11,932 nt of DNA from an uncultured Sphingomonas sp. (GCA_946482655.1 CAMLSA010000099.1:1-11932); one strand, 5' to 3'; shown: positions 1 to 7,461, numbered from the stretch's first letter. Numbers and translations: made by a program. The notes: generated from the sequence alone by a model not told the origin.

Positions 1-1
1 C

Positions 2-775
2 CCGTTCTTCAACTGGGGGGGAATGCGCGCCCTCTATGTGAAGGAGGTGAGGCGCTTCTTCAAGGTCCACCTGCAGACTATTTGGGCCCCAGCCTTCACC
101 ACGCTGCTTTATCTGGTCATTTTCTCGGTCGCATTGGGCCGGGGCGGGCGCGAGGTGATGGGCCATCCTTTCGCGACTTTCGTCGCTCCGGGCCTGATCG
201 TCATGGGGATGATGAACGCGGCCTTCGCCAATGCCAGCTTCTCGCTGCTCGCCGGCAAGATGCAGGGGACTATCATCGATTATCTGCTGCCGCCCCTGTC
301 GACCGGCGAGATGCTGGTCGCGCTGGTCGGCGCCTCGGTCACCCGCGCGTTGCTGGTCGGCCTCGCCCTGTGGGGAGCGATGCTGTTCTGGCCGGAAGTC
401 GACGTGATCCCGGCTCATCCGTTCCACATGATCTGGTTCGGACTGATGGGAGCGGTGCTGCTCAGCCTCGTGGGGCTGCTCACGTCGATATGGGCCGAGA
501 AGTTCGATCACGCCGCCGCGGTCCAGAATTTCGTGGTCGGGCCGCTCACCTTGCTCTCGGGCACCTTCTATTCGGTCGAGAGTCTCCATCCGGGCTTCAG
601 CGCCGTCAGCCATGCCAATCCTTTCTTTTACGTGATTTCAGGTTTCCGCTACGGCGTCGTCGGGACCACCGACTCGCCGATCCTGATCGGGGTTATCGGG
701 CTGCTGCTGCTCAACGCGATCCTGATCTGGATCAACTATGCGGTTCTGGACCGCGGCTGGAAGATCAAGAGCTAG
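2..775 (+). CDS. ABC-2 type transporter permease, YadH-like (5' end outside window)
   Basis: Inner-membrane permease of an ABC exporter; it would pair with an ATPase that is probably encoded just upstream, outside the window. The substrate cannot be read from the sequence. The product is hydrophobic with about six membrane segments. It carries landmarks of the ABC-2/YadH family: a KEVRRFFK cytoplasmic start before the first helix, FVAPGLIVMGMMNAAFAN, and the C-terminal HANPFFYVISGFRYG signature. There is an ATG at 23, but the frame stays open to the window edge and encodes PFFNWGG before it. E. coli YadH has about ten more residues before the equivalent KE, so I infer that the true start lies upstream and the gene is clipped here. 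The stop is TAG at 773-775. Family assignment is secure; the specific role is unknown. Confidence 0.88.
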   Translation, partial: PFFNWGGMRALYVKEVRRFFKVHLQTIWAPAFTTLLYLVIFSVALGRGGREVMGHPFATFVAPGLIVMGMMNAAFANASFSLLAGKMQGTIIDYLLPPLSTGEMLVALVGASVTRALLVGLALWGAMLFWPEVDVIPAHPFHMIWFGLMGAVLLSLVGLLTSIWAEKFDHAAAVQNFVVGPLTLLSGTFYSVESLHPGFSAVSHANPFFYVISGFRYGVVGTTDSPILIGVIGLLLLNAILIWINYAVLDRGWKIKS

Positions 776-985
776 AGAGTTCAGTGCTTAATCGCATTCA
801 TCGCCGGCGGCGGTGAAGCGATCTCCCCTGCACTTTCGGACGTGAATAGGCTTGGGAAACGACAACCATCGGGGTTGGAATACCGGAACCCGTGCAGTGG
901 ATTCGGGTCGTGGTAAGAGTTTATTTTCCTATTTCCTTTACGAAAAACGCCCTTGTCATCAGATGCGTGCCATAGAGAGATTTTC

Positions 986-2344
986 ATGGCGGATTCGGTA
1001 AGATTAATACAGCAATCCATACAGCGCTGGTCTGCTGAAGCGGTGGCCGCACGCGTCGAATCTTTCGGAATAGACGAGGTGCTACGCCAGCGCTGGCTAC
1101 GTCTTTGGGACATTTGCAAGCCACATCTTCATCGCATCATCCCTGTGCAGACGGACTTCATGATTGCGGAGTTGGACCCGAAAATCCTTTCCCAGATGGA
1201 TCTGGAAGCCACGACAAAAATGAGCGCGGCGATGTTCGAGCTGACGCTCACCCGGCGGCCGGACGTTGCGTGGTTCCGTTCCATCGCGGATCTTGGGCAG
1301 GGCGTCGTGGATGCCGGCTTACCGCTTCATCGAGCCGCCGGGGGATTTACGCGGGCCAACGAAGCGATCGCCGAGATAATCGCTGCGCTGGATCTGGAAC
1401 CGCTGGACAGCGCCACATTGGTTACCGCCGCCTATCGTCGAAGCGTGATCGAGTTCGAGATCATCTTTTCCGAAGTGCGCGCGATCGAGCAGCATCGAGC
1501 CGATGAACGTCGCGAGGGAATAGCCAAGCTATATGGAGAAGCCGTCGGCGGCTCCATTTCCCGTCTGTTGGAAGTAAGTTCCGAAATCGAGAAGCATGTG
1601 GTGGAGGCGGAACAATCTACCGAAGTGATGATCGATCGATCAGCGGAAGTCGCCGTCGCGGCCAATCAATCGGCCCTTTCGATGCAGCACGTCGCCCAAA
1701 GCTCGAGCGATCTGATCAATGCGATCGACACCGTGGGGCATGAGGTCAAACTCACCACGGATATGACCTCCCATGCCGCCGTCAGCGCTGCCAAAGCTGC
1801 GGACACGTCGCGAATTATGGCGAGCAAGGCCAATGAAATTCAGGCTATCCTCCGCATCATCCGCGACATCGCCAATCAGACCAAGCTATTGTCACTCAAT
1901 GCGAATATCGAAGCGGCTCGTGCCGGAGACGCCGGCCGCGGGTTCGCTGTCGTGGCACAGGAGGTGAAGGCGCTCGCCTCGCAGACTTCCCGTGCTACCG
2001 ATGAGATCGCCAGCATAATCGCGATCATCCTAGGCGCCACCGAGAACACGGTTTCCGCCAATCAGGACGTGGAAGCCATCGTCTCGGACATGCACGACAC
2101 GGCGTCGCGTATCGAGAGTGTTGTCGAGACGCAGATCAGGGCTGTCGCGACAATCTCCTCGTCCGTGGACGAGACCGCACAAGTCGCGGGAGCTGTTTCG
2201 GACGCGGCGGCCGCTATTCGGAAAGACAGTGAACTGGTGGGTAAACGGCTGAAGTCGCTGGGACAGCATTTTCAGAGCTGCAACGAACTGCTCAAGCACT
2301 TGCGAGAATCGTCTGGAGATTTCCTGATCAACATCGCCAGCTGA
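986..2344 (+). CDS. Soluble methyl-accepting chemotaxis protein with heme-less globin-like sensor domain
   Basis: A 452-residue cytoplasmic chemoreceptor with no membrane segment and no HAMP domain. Residues about 1-170 fit the protoglobin/globin-coupled-sensor fold. [10 protein letters not shown] then GQGVVDAGL can be aligned without gaps to the conserved F-helix region (pattern R-F-D-x-A-Y...G-x-V-H-x-R-I-G-L). At the proximal heme-ligand His this protein has Val107 (GTC, 1304-1306). The C-terminal half is a long coiled coil with the MCP signalling hairpin, recognisable from [18 protein letters not shown] and [15 protein letters not shown] (about residues 297-331), which contacts CheA/CheW. 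No CheR-docking pentapeptide is visible at the C terminus. I chose ATG 986 because AGAGAGA lies just upstream; an in-frame TTG at 953 would add 11 residues. GC looks lower than in the neighbours. No other chemotaxis gene is in the window. Confidence 0.88.
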   Translation: MADSVRLIQQSIQRWSAEAVAARVESFGIDEVLRQRWLRLWDICKPHLHRIIPVQTDFMIAELDPKILSQMDLEATTKMSAAMFELTLTRRPDVAWFRSIADLGQGVVDAGLPLHRAAGGFTRANEAIAEIIAALDLEPLDSATLVTAAYRRSVIEFEIIFSEVRAIEQHRADERREGIAKLYGEAVGGSISRLLEVSSEIEKHVVEAEQSTEVMIDRSAEVAVAANQSALSMQHVAQSSSDLINAIDTVGHEVKLTTDMTSHAAVSAAKAADTSRIMASKANEIQAILRIIRDIANQTKLLSLNANIEAARAGDAGRGFAVVAQEVKALASQTSRATDEIASIIAIILGATENTVSANQDVEAIVSDMHDTASRIESVVETQIRAVATISSSVDETAQVAGAVSDAAAAIRKDSELVGKRLKSLGQHFQSCNELLKHLRESSGDFLINIAS

Positions 2345-2377
2345 GAATCGCCACTTCGTCAAGCTCAGGCATTTCGA

Positions 2378-2392
2378 TCCATATTATATGGA
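2378..2392. repeat. AT-rich palindrome between convergent genes
   Basis: TCCATAT-T-ATATGGA is a perfect 15-base palindrome in the 53-base gap between the convergent MCP and yghU stops. It could form a weak hairpin (6 bp, 3-base loop) and serve as a weak shared terminator. It has no T tract, so the function is uncertain. Confidence 0.3.
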
Positions 2393-2397
2393 CGGGA

Positions 2398-3321
2398 TCA
2401 TCGTTGGTCGTCGCTCGCGCCGGGAATAATCGAGCTTGAATTGAACGTGGGACTTCCGGAAACCGGTATGTCGATTCCGTCGAAATCGCTCGCGTCGTGC
2501 CGCTCCGGCAGGTGCGGGATTTCGGCCCCGAGCGTCCGGTTGACCAGACTGCCCCGTTGCACCGCTGGACGTCGTCCGATCATGTCGGACCAGCGCCGCA
2601 GATGGGCATATTCCTGCACCTGAAAATATTCGGCCCCATTTTCGTAGAGCCTGCCTTCGACCAGCGGGCCGTACCATGGCCAAATCGCCATATCGGCGAT
2701 GGTGTAGCGGTCGCCGGCGATATATTCGGTTTCGGCCAGCCGGCGGTTGAGCACGTCCAGCTGCCGCTTTACTTCGATCGTGTAGCGGTTGATCGCATAT
2801 TCGATCTTCACGGTCGCATACATGTAGAAATGGCCGAACCCACCGCCGACATAAGGCGTGCTGGCCATCTGCCAGTACAGCCATGACAGGCATTCGGCAC
2901 GGCCGTACGGATCGGTGGGCAGAAACGCTCCGAACTTCTCGGCAAGATAGGTGAGAATCGCACCGGATTCGAAGATGCGCGCCGGCGGATCGAGGCTCCG
3001 GTCGACCATGACAGGGATCTTGGAATTGGGGTTGATCGCGACGAAGCCGGAACCGAACTGAACGCCATCGAAAATCTTGATCAGCCAGGCGTCGTATTCC
3101 GCGCCTTCGTGGCCCAGCGCCAGCAGCTCCTCGAGCATGACCGTCACTTTTATGCCATTGGGCGTGCCCATCGAATAGAGCTGGAGAGGGTGTCGCCCGA
3201 CAGGCAGCTCGCTTTCGTGAGTTGCGCCGGCGCTTGGCCGGTTCAGCGCGGCCCAGGCACCGCTGTCGCGTTCCTGCCATACCCAGACCTTCGGCGGCGT
3301 GTATTCAGTGGTCTCGCTCAC
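2398..3321 (-). CDS. yghU: YghU-type (Nu-class) glutathione S-transferase / disulfide-bond oxidoreductase
   Basis: Cytosolic glutathione transferase of the YghU family, known for glutathione-dependent disulfide reductase and organic peroxide reductase activity. Conserved landmarks run through the whole protein: LPVGRHPLQLYSMGTPNG (about 39-56, containing the Thr-Pro-Asn-Gly active-site loop), AEYDAWLIKI, NPNSKIP, IFESGAILTYLAEKFG, GGGFGHFY, VKIEYAINRYT, YTIADMAIWPW and ERHDASDF near the end. I chose GTG at 3321 because AAAGGGAGG sits 6 bases upstream and the product (V/M-SETTEYTPPKVW) begins as E. coli YghU does. An upstream TTG at 3354 would add 11 residues. At 307 residues it is slightly longer than E. 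coli YghU (288), mainly through a Ser-rich C-terminal tail. It is transcribed alone, convergent with the MCP, with a palindrome upstream that may be its operator. Confidence 0.92.
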   Translation of the reverse strand: MSETTEYTPPKVWVWQERDSGAWAALNRPSAGATHESELPVGRHPLQLYSMGTPNGIKVTVMLEELLALGHEGAEYDAWLIKIFDGVQFGSGFVAINPNSKIPVMVDRSLDPPARIFESGAILTYLAEKFGAFLPTDPYGRAECLSWLYWQMASTPYVGGGFGHFYMYATVKIEYAINRYTIEVKRQLDVLNRRLAETEYIAGDRYTIADMAIWPWYGPLVEGRLYENGAEYFQVQEYAHLRRWSDMIGRRPAVQRGSLVNRTLGAEIPHLPERHDASDFDGIDIPVSGSPTFNSSSIIPGASDDQR

Positions 3322-3394
3322 GCACGTCCTCCCTTTGCAGCCGGTGACGGTCAAAATAAGCGGATCGGTCGGCGGCCGCCTGGATTGCCATCGT

Positions 3395-3419
3395 ATTGAT
3401 CCTGGTCGAGCGGATCAAT
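3395..3419. promoter_or_regulatory. Inverted repeat upstream of yghU, candidate operator
   Basis: ATTGATCC at 3395-3402 and GGATCAAT at 3412-3419 form a perfect 8-bp inverted repeat with a 9-base spacer, 74-98 bases upstream of the yghU GTG. The dyad and its position suit a dimeric regulator, but no regulator gene is adjacent and the family cannot be named. Confidence 0.45.
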
Positions 3420-3564
3420 CCGCAGGCCCTGCTGCGCGTTGGCAGATGTGGCGAAGGTATAAGCGATTGCCCCGAGCCGTTGGCCGCGGGGCATGTAGCC
3501 GCTATGCGGGCCGGTGTCCTGGCGTTCCAACGCCGAGTTTTGCCGTGGTTTTTCGAGCGGCCTT

Positions 3565-3590
3565 GAAGGGCCGCCCGCCGACGGCCCTTC
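3565..3590 (-). terminator. Hairpin downstream of glycine-zipper gene 1
   Basis: GAAGGGCCG (3565-3573) pairs perfectly with CGGCCCTTC (3582-3590) across an 8-base loop. It lies 16-42 bases past the stop of the glycine-zipper gene on the minus strand. There is no T tract after the stem on that strand, so it may act as a factor-dependent terminator or an mRNA 3' stabiliser rather than a classic intrinsic terminator. Confidence 0.5.
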
Positions 3591-3606
3591 ATGTTAGGCC
3601 TTAGCC

Positions 3607-3900
3607 TCATTTATAGTGGCGGCGGCCGCGCTTATCGACCCAATATTTGCGGCCATAGCTGTCGCGATAATAGCGGTGCTTGCCCTTGGTGAGCGCGGTG
3701 ACCACCGCGCCGCCGGCACCGCCGATCAGCGCGCCTTCGCCAACGCCCAGGCCAGGGATTACCGCGCCCGCGACGGCGCCGCCCGCGGCACCGATACCGG
3801 CGCCCTTCAGGACCTGGTTGGTGCTCTGCGCCATGGAGGGGGCGGAGGCGCCTGCAAGGGACAGGGCAGCGGTCGCCGCGATGAACTTGGTCGTCTTCAT
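3607..3900 (-). CDS. Secreted glycine-zipper protein, paralogue 1
   Basis: A 97-residue exported protein. Residues 1-24 are a Sec signal peptide ending SMA, with predicted cleavage before Gln25. Residues 33-65 form a glycine zipper (GAGIGAAGGAVAGAVIPGLG, then GEGALIGGAGG), the membrane-active helix-packing motif of small envelope proteins. The tail is basic and aromatic (HRYYRDSYGRKYW, then RRHYK). The biochemical role is unknown; periplasmic or outer-membrane association is inferred. The start is ATG at 3900 with GGAAGGGA upstream. It is a single gene with an EcfG-type promoter 34 bases upstream and a hairpin downstream. A paralogue at 9992-10327 shares the zipper, the leader and the promoter arrangement. 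Confidence 0.85.
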   Translation of the reverse strand: MKTTKFIAATAALSLAGASAPSMAQSTNQVLKGAGIGAAGGAVAGAVIPGLGVGEGALIGGAGGAVVTALTKGKHRYYRDSYGRKYWVDKRGRRHYK

Positions 3901-3934
3901 GACAATTCCCTTCCAGTAAACTTGCCGCAGAAAA

Positions 3935-3960
3935 AACGTGGCCCACTATGCTAATGTTCC
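3935..3960 (-). promoter_or_regulatory. EcfG (general stress response) promoter of glycine-zipper gene 1
   Basis: On the minus strand, GGAAC (3960-3956) is followed by exactly 17 bases and CGTT (3938-3935). This matches the known alphaproteobacterial EcfG consensus GGAAC-N16/17-CGTT. The -10 element is 34 bases from the start codon. A box GATGAACG (3970-3963) sits 2 bases upstream of GGAAC and recurs in the same place at the paralogue's promoter. Confidence 0.75.
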
Positions 3961-4033
3961 GCCGTTCATCTGGCGTAGTTTTCATGGCAGAAGGCAAATG
4001 AACCGGACCTGAAACGGCCGTTCATATCCGCGA

Positions 4034-5032
4034 TTAGACCCAGCCTTCGAACACTTGGTCGCGGGGGCGATCGCCGTCTGCCCATTGACGAATATTCATG
4101 ATCACGCGCTCGCCCGTGGCGGCGCGCCCCTCAAACGTGGCGGACCCCATGTGCGGCAGCAGGACGACGTTGTCGAGCGCCAGCAGGCGGGGATCGATCG
4201 CGGGCTCATGCGCGAACACGTCGAGTCCCGCACCGGCGATCTCGCCGCGCTCGAGCCTGTCGATCAGCGCGTCCTCGTCGATGATCGGGCCGCGCGCGGT
4301 GTTGATCAGGTAGACATGCGGCGGCAGCAGCGCCAGGCGGCGCGCGCTGATCAGGTTTTCGGTTTCGGGCCGGTGCGGACAATGGATCGATATGATGTCG
4401 TTGTCGATCAGCAACCGGTCGAGATCGGGTTCGTAGCGTGCGGCCAACTCCTGTTCGACCACCTCCGGAAGACGGTGGCGGTTATGATAGCTGATCGTCA
4501 GGTTGAAGGCGCGTGCGCGGCGCGCGACCGCCTGGCCGATCCGGCCCATGCCGACGATGCCGAGCCGCTTGCCGTTAATGCGATGGCCGAGCATCGATCC
4601 GGGGCTCCATCCGGTCCACTTGCCCGAGCGTACCAGTTTCTCCCCCTCCGCGAGCCGGCGCGGCACCGACAGGATCAGCGCCATCGTCATGTCGGCGGTG
4701 TCTTCGGTCAGCACCCCGGGGGTGTTGGTGACGATGATCCCGGCGGCGCGGGCGGCACGGAGGTCGATATGGTCTACGCCATTGCCGAAATTGGCGATCA
4801 GCTTCAGCCGGCCCCTACCCGCGGCGATCACGGCTCCGTCGATATGGTCGCTGATCGTCGGTACGAGCACGTCGCAACGCGCGGCCGCCGCCGCCAGGCC
4901 TTTGGCACTCAGCGGGATATCGTCCTCGCTCAGCTCGACGTCGAACAGTTCGCTCATGCGCGCCTCGATCTGCGGCGGCAGGCGGCGTGTGACGATCAGC
5001 TTCGGGTGGCGGGGGCGTTCGGATTCGGCCAT
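4034..5032 (-). CDS. D-isomer-specific 2-hydroxyacid dehydrogenase (glyoxylate/hydroxypyruvate reductase type)
   Basis: A cytosolic oxidoreductase that reduces a 2-keto acid to a D-2-hydroxy acid using NAD(P)H. The 332 residues show the family layout: an N-terminal substrate lobe with NFGNGVDHIDL; a Rossmann core with GMGRIGQAVARRA (glycines 161-166); catalytic Arg247 in INTARGP; Glu276 in DVFAHEP; and catalytic His294 in LLPHMGSAT. The second beta strand of the cofactor site is followed by YHNRHR. Basic residues there often favour NADPH, so NADP preference is inferred. Glyoxylate, hydroxypyruvate or another keto acid could be the substrate. The ATG at 5032 has GGAAG close upstream. It is divergent from the SH3 protein, with an 80-base gap, and not in an operon with the glycine-zipper gene downstream, which has its own promoter. 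Confidence 0.9.
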   Translation of the reverse strand: MAESERPRHPKLIVTRRLPPQIEARMSELFDVELSEDDIPLSAKGLAAAAARCDVLVPTISDHIDGAVIAAGRGRLKLIANFGNGVDHIDLRAARAAGIIVTNTPGVLTEDTADMTMALILSVPRRLAEGEKLVRSGKWTGWSPGSMLGHRINGKRLGIVGMGRIGQAVARRARAFNLTISYHNRHRLPEVVEQELAARYEPDLDRLLIDNDIISIHCPHRPETENLISARRLALLPPHVYLINTARGPIIDEDALIDRLERGEIAGAGLDVFAHEPAIDPRLLALDNVVLLPHMGSATFEGRAATGERVIMNIRQWADGDRPRDQVFEGWV

Positions 5033-5112
5033 GGTCTTCCGCGCTAATCCTGCCTGGTGCCGAGCGCAAGCGGGGCGTCTCGACTCTTGAACGGCTACGG
5101 CGGGACTCTACT

Positions 5113-5622
5113 ATGGCGGCTGGGTACGCGAAACAGGGGACGACGTTGAAGAAACCGGGCTGGCTGTTGCTGGGTACGCTGTTGATTGCGAGCACGAGCG
5201 AGGCGCAGCAGCGCAGGACTCCCTATTGGGCGTCGATCGCCACCGGCGACGCGCTGATGCGGACCGGGCCCGAACGGACCTATCCCGCCACCTGGCGCTA
5301 TCGGCGCCGCGACCTGCCGGTGCAGGTGCTCCAGGTCTACGGCAACTGGCGGCGCATTCGTGAGCAGGACGGCACCGAGGGATGGATGCTGGCCACCCTG
5401 CTCAGTGCCCAGCGAACTGCGGTGGTGACCGGCGACGGTCCGGCCGGCCTCCATGCCGATCCGAACAGCGGCGCGGCGCTCAACTGGCAGGCCGAGCCCG
5501 GCGTGGTCGGCAAGATCAGCAGATGCGAAAGCGGCTGGTGCCTGTTCGACGTCGGCGGCAAGCGGGGCTATGTCCAGATCGAGCGGATTTGGGGCGTCGA
5601 TGCCGGCGAGGTGGTCGAATAA
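5113..5622 (+). CDS. Exported bacterial SH3-domain protein
   Basis: A periplasmic protein of 169 residues, or 158 if the later start is used. After a signal peptide (core KKPGWLLLGTLLIAST, cleavage near SEA|QQ) come two SH3b-like modules. The first covers about 42-98 (GDALMRTGPERTYPATWRY, VQVLQVYGNWRRI, GTEGWML) and the second about 108-165 (GLHADPNSG, GVVGKISRCESGWC, GYVQ). Such domains usually bind peptidoglycan or peptides; the partner is unknown. ATG 5113 gives a long signal n-region. An in-frame TTG at 5146 has a better ribosome site (AGGGGA, 5 bases upstream) and gives a compact KKPG-type signal peptide, so it may be the real start. Two Cys residues in the second module (SRCESGWC) could form a disulfide. 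Confidence 0.85.
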   Translation: MAAGYAKQGTTLKKPGWLLLGTLLIASTSEAQQRRTPYWASIATGDALMRTGPERTYPATWRYRRRDLPVQVLQVYGNWRRIREQDGTEGWMLATLLSAQRTAVVTGDGPAGLHADPNSGAALNWQAEPGVVGKISRCESGWCLFDVGGKRGYVQIERIWGVDAGEVVE

Positions 5623-5665
5623 AGCCCGTCCACGGAGGAATCTCGGCCCCGCCATCGAGACGCCA

Positions 5666-6045
5666 ATGTTGATCCGGCGTCCGCACCGGATAGATGATTA
5701 CGAAGCCTGCTGCTTGTCGAGGAGCGGTTGACCGGGCGGGTCGTCGGCGAGGTCGGGCTCGCCGGTTTCCACCGCGGTCTCGGCGAGGATTTCGATCCTT
5801 ATCCGGAGTTCGCCTGGATGATGGCTAGCGACGTCCACGGTCGCGGCTATGCCAGCGAGGCGGCCCGCGCAATGCTGCACTGGATGCAAACCGCTTTCGC
5901 GCCCGAGCGGATGGTGTGAATCATCGATCCCGACAACGGCCCCTCGCTGTGGATCGCCGAAAAGCTGGGATTCCATCCCTTCGGCCAGGCGAGCTGCAAG
6001 GACAAACAGGTGCTCAAGCTGCGGCGCTCCGCCGTCCCCGATTGA
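5666..6045 (+). pseudogene. Decayed GNAT-family N-acetyltransferase
   Basis: Remnant of a RimJ/RimL-like acetyltransferase. The 5' piece (ATG 5666) encodes MLIRRPHRIDDYEA, the family's usual opening with part of the first strand missing. The frame then changes near 5707 to LLVEERLTGRVVGEVGLAGF, so about 40-50 residues are missing and the reading frame is broken. The acetyl-CoA loop region follows (DVHGRGYASEAARAMLHW). An in-frame TGA at 5917-5919 stands where the family usually has Cys or another residue before IIDPDNGPS. The frame then continues through LWIAEKLGFHPFG to a TGA at 6043-6045. In total the remnant would be about 125 residues against about 170-180 for the family. It lies between the SH3 gene and the VOC operon. 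A fragment starting downstream could be translated but would lack an intact fold. Confidence 0.8.
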
Positions 6046-6072
6046 CGCCCGATCGCAAAAATTCTGTCGCGA

Positions 6073-6099
6073 TGTCGGATTACAACCAGCGGCTCCGTC
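6073..6099 (+). promoter_or_regulatory. Possible ECF41/ECF42-like promoter of the VOC operon
   Basis: TGTCGG at 6073-6078 and CGTC at 6096-6099 are separated by 17 bases, 52 bases upstream of the first VOC gene. ECF41/ECF42 sigma factors, often linked to VOC/PhnB/YCII-type proteins, use TGTC-type -35 and CGTC/CGTA-type -10 elements. The match is to a short remembered motif, and no such sigma gene is in the window. Confidence 0.4.
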
Positions 6100-6150
6100 G
6101 TACCGGCGTTCGGGCGCAGACGCGCCGACCGAAAAGCGAAGGAGGATATC

Positions 6151-6621
6151 ATGTCACGGGTCACGCCCTGCTTATGGTTCAAGGACCAGGCCGAGGAGGC
6201 CGCCAACTTCTATGTGTCCATCCTGCCCGATTCCCGGATCGACAGGGTTCACAAATCGGCGATCGATACGCCCGGCCCCAAGACCGGCGACATCCTCCTG
6301 GTCGAGTTCACCCTGGCCGGCCAGAAGATGCAGGCCCTAAACGGCGGCATGGATGCCGAATATGGGCTGGCCGTGTCGATGACCTTCGAGGCTCGCGACC
6401 AGGCCGAGCTCGACACGGTCTGGAACGCGCTACTCGACGGCGGCAAGGCCCAGCAGTGCGGCTGGCTCGCCGATCGCTATGGGTTGCACTGGCAGATCCT
6501 CTACGAAGGATTTGGCCGCCTCATGGTCGATCCGGCCAGGGCCAGGGCGGCGATGACCGAAGTGTTCAAGATGGTGAAGCTCGATATCGCGACGATCGAA
6601 AAGGCCGCCGCGAACGTTTGA
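6151..6621 (+). CDS. VOC-family protein, PhnB / 3-demethylubiquinone-9 3-methyltransferase-like
   Basis: A 156-residue cytosolic protein of the vicinal oxygen chelate superfamily, PhnB-like branch. Visible features are the opening TPCLWFKDQAEEAANFY, the beta strand GDILLVEFTLAGQKMQALNGG, and CGWLADRYGLHWQI, which corresponds to the family's conserved CGWLxDRxGxxWQ. The C-terminal helix (PARARAAMTEVFKMVKLDI) matches the usual PhnB-like end. The family is often labelled 3-demethylubiquinone methyltransferase, but it has no methyltransferase fold and its reaction is mostly unknown. The start is well supported by GAAGGAGG upstream of ATG 6151. It is the first gene of a two-gene operon, 13 bases before the next VOC gene, with a possible ECF promoter upstream. 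Confidence 0.88.
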   Translation: MSRVTPCLWFKDQAEEAANFYVSILPDSRIDRVHKSAIDTPGPKTGDILLVEFTLAGQKMQALNGGMDAEYGLAVSMTFEARDQAELDTVWNALLDGGKAQQCGWLADRYGLHWQILYEGFGRLMVDPARARAAMTEVFKMVKLDIATIEKAAANV

Positions 6622-6634
6622 AGGGAGGCCGACG

Positions 6635-7423
6635 ATGGCGACGACCAGCCAATTCTTCTGGTACGAGTTGATGACCAGCGACCATGAGGCCGCGCAGCAG
6701 TTTTATTCAAAGGTGGTCGGCTGGAAGCTGACGCCCTTCGCCACCGAAGGCCATCCTTATACGGTGCTCGAAGCCAATGGCTGCGGCACTGGAGGGATCA
6801 TGCCCATCCCCCCCGAGGCGTGTGAGCAGGGGATGAAGCCCGGCTGGGTTGGCTATGTCCACGTCGCCGATATCGATGCGGCGGTGGCGGGGATCCGTGC
6901 GGCGGGCGGTGCCGTTCATCGCGAGCCCGACCTGATCCCGATGGTCGGCCGCTTCGCGGTGGTCACCGATCCCCAGGGCGCGACATTCAACCTGCTTCAG
7001 CCCGAGGGACCGGACATGCCCGCGCTGCCGATGGGCACGGTCGGCAAGGTCGACTGGCACGAGCTGCACAGCACCGATTGGGAGAAGGGCCTTGAGTTCT
7101 ACTCCTCGCAGTTCGGCTGGGCGGGTACGGGGCAGATGGATATGGGGCCGATGGGGGCTTACCAGTTCTTCGCGATGGAGCCCGCGGCCGAAAGCGCCGA
7201 GTGTGGCACCATCTGCGGCGCCATGTTCAACGACACGCAGGCATCCAGGCCTTATTGGCTCTTTTACGTGCGTGTCGATGCAATCGACGCCGCGATCACC
7301 CGGATCACCGACAATGGCGGCAAGATCCTTCAGGGACCGCATGAGGTGCCCGGCGGAATGTGGATCGTCAATGCGGAGGATCCGCACGGGGCATTGTTCG
7401 CGCTGGTGGCGCCCAAGAGGTAG
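6635..7423 (+). CDS. Tandem-domain VOC (glyoxalase/bleomycin-resistance-like) protein
   Basis: A 262-residue protein with two VOC modules. Module 1 covers about 5-125, starting FFWYELMTSDHEAAQQFYSK and ending FAVVTDPQGATFNLLQP. Module 2 covers about 137-260, starting KVDWHELHSTDWEKGLEFY and ending MWIVNAEDPHGALFALV. The two halves repeat the same plan, so one chain can fold as a complete paired beta-alpha-beta unit. Similar two-domain proteins are annotated as glyoxalase-like or as hydroxylase-associated proteins; the substrate here is unknown. ATG 6635 has AGGGAGG upstream, and the 13-base gap to the preceding VOC gene implies co-transcription. It is convergent with the 2OG-oxygenase-like gene, and the 38-base gap shows no strong terminator. 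Confidence 0.87.
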   Translation: MATTSQFFWYELMTSDHEAAQQFYSKVVGWKLTPFATEGHPYTVLEANGCGTGGIMPIPPEACEQGMKPGWVGYVHVADIDAAVAGIRAAGGAVHREPDLIPMVGRFAVVTDPQGATFNLLQPEGPDMPALPMGTVGKVDWHELHSTDWEKGLEFYSSQFGWAGTGQMDMGPMGAYQFFAMEPAAESAECGTICGAMFNDTQASRPYWLFYVRVDAIDAAITRITDNGGKILQGPHEVPGGMWIVNAEDPHGALFALVAPKR

Positions 7424-7461
7424 GTGCCGTCCGCTTCCGAGGACTCGGCTATTTCCGCGCG

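Noticed and set aside
82..816. Second plus-strand frame of 244 codons inside the permease gene
   Set aside because: Out-of-frame shadow, Arg/Gly/His-rich, with no hydrophobic segments; the 2-775 frame carries the ABC-2 signatures.
870..905. GGAAC upstream of the MCP as another EcfG promoter
   Set aside because: At 16-17 bases downstream the sequence reads GGTC or GTCG, not CGTT, so the -10 element is missing.
4055..5047. Plus-strand open frame of 330 codons opposite the 2-hydroxyacid dehydrogenase
   Set aside because: It is the antisense shadow of a gene with full catalytic motifs. Its product is Arg/Asp/Gly-rich with no recognisable domain, as expected in high-GC DNA.
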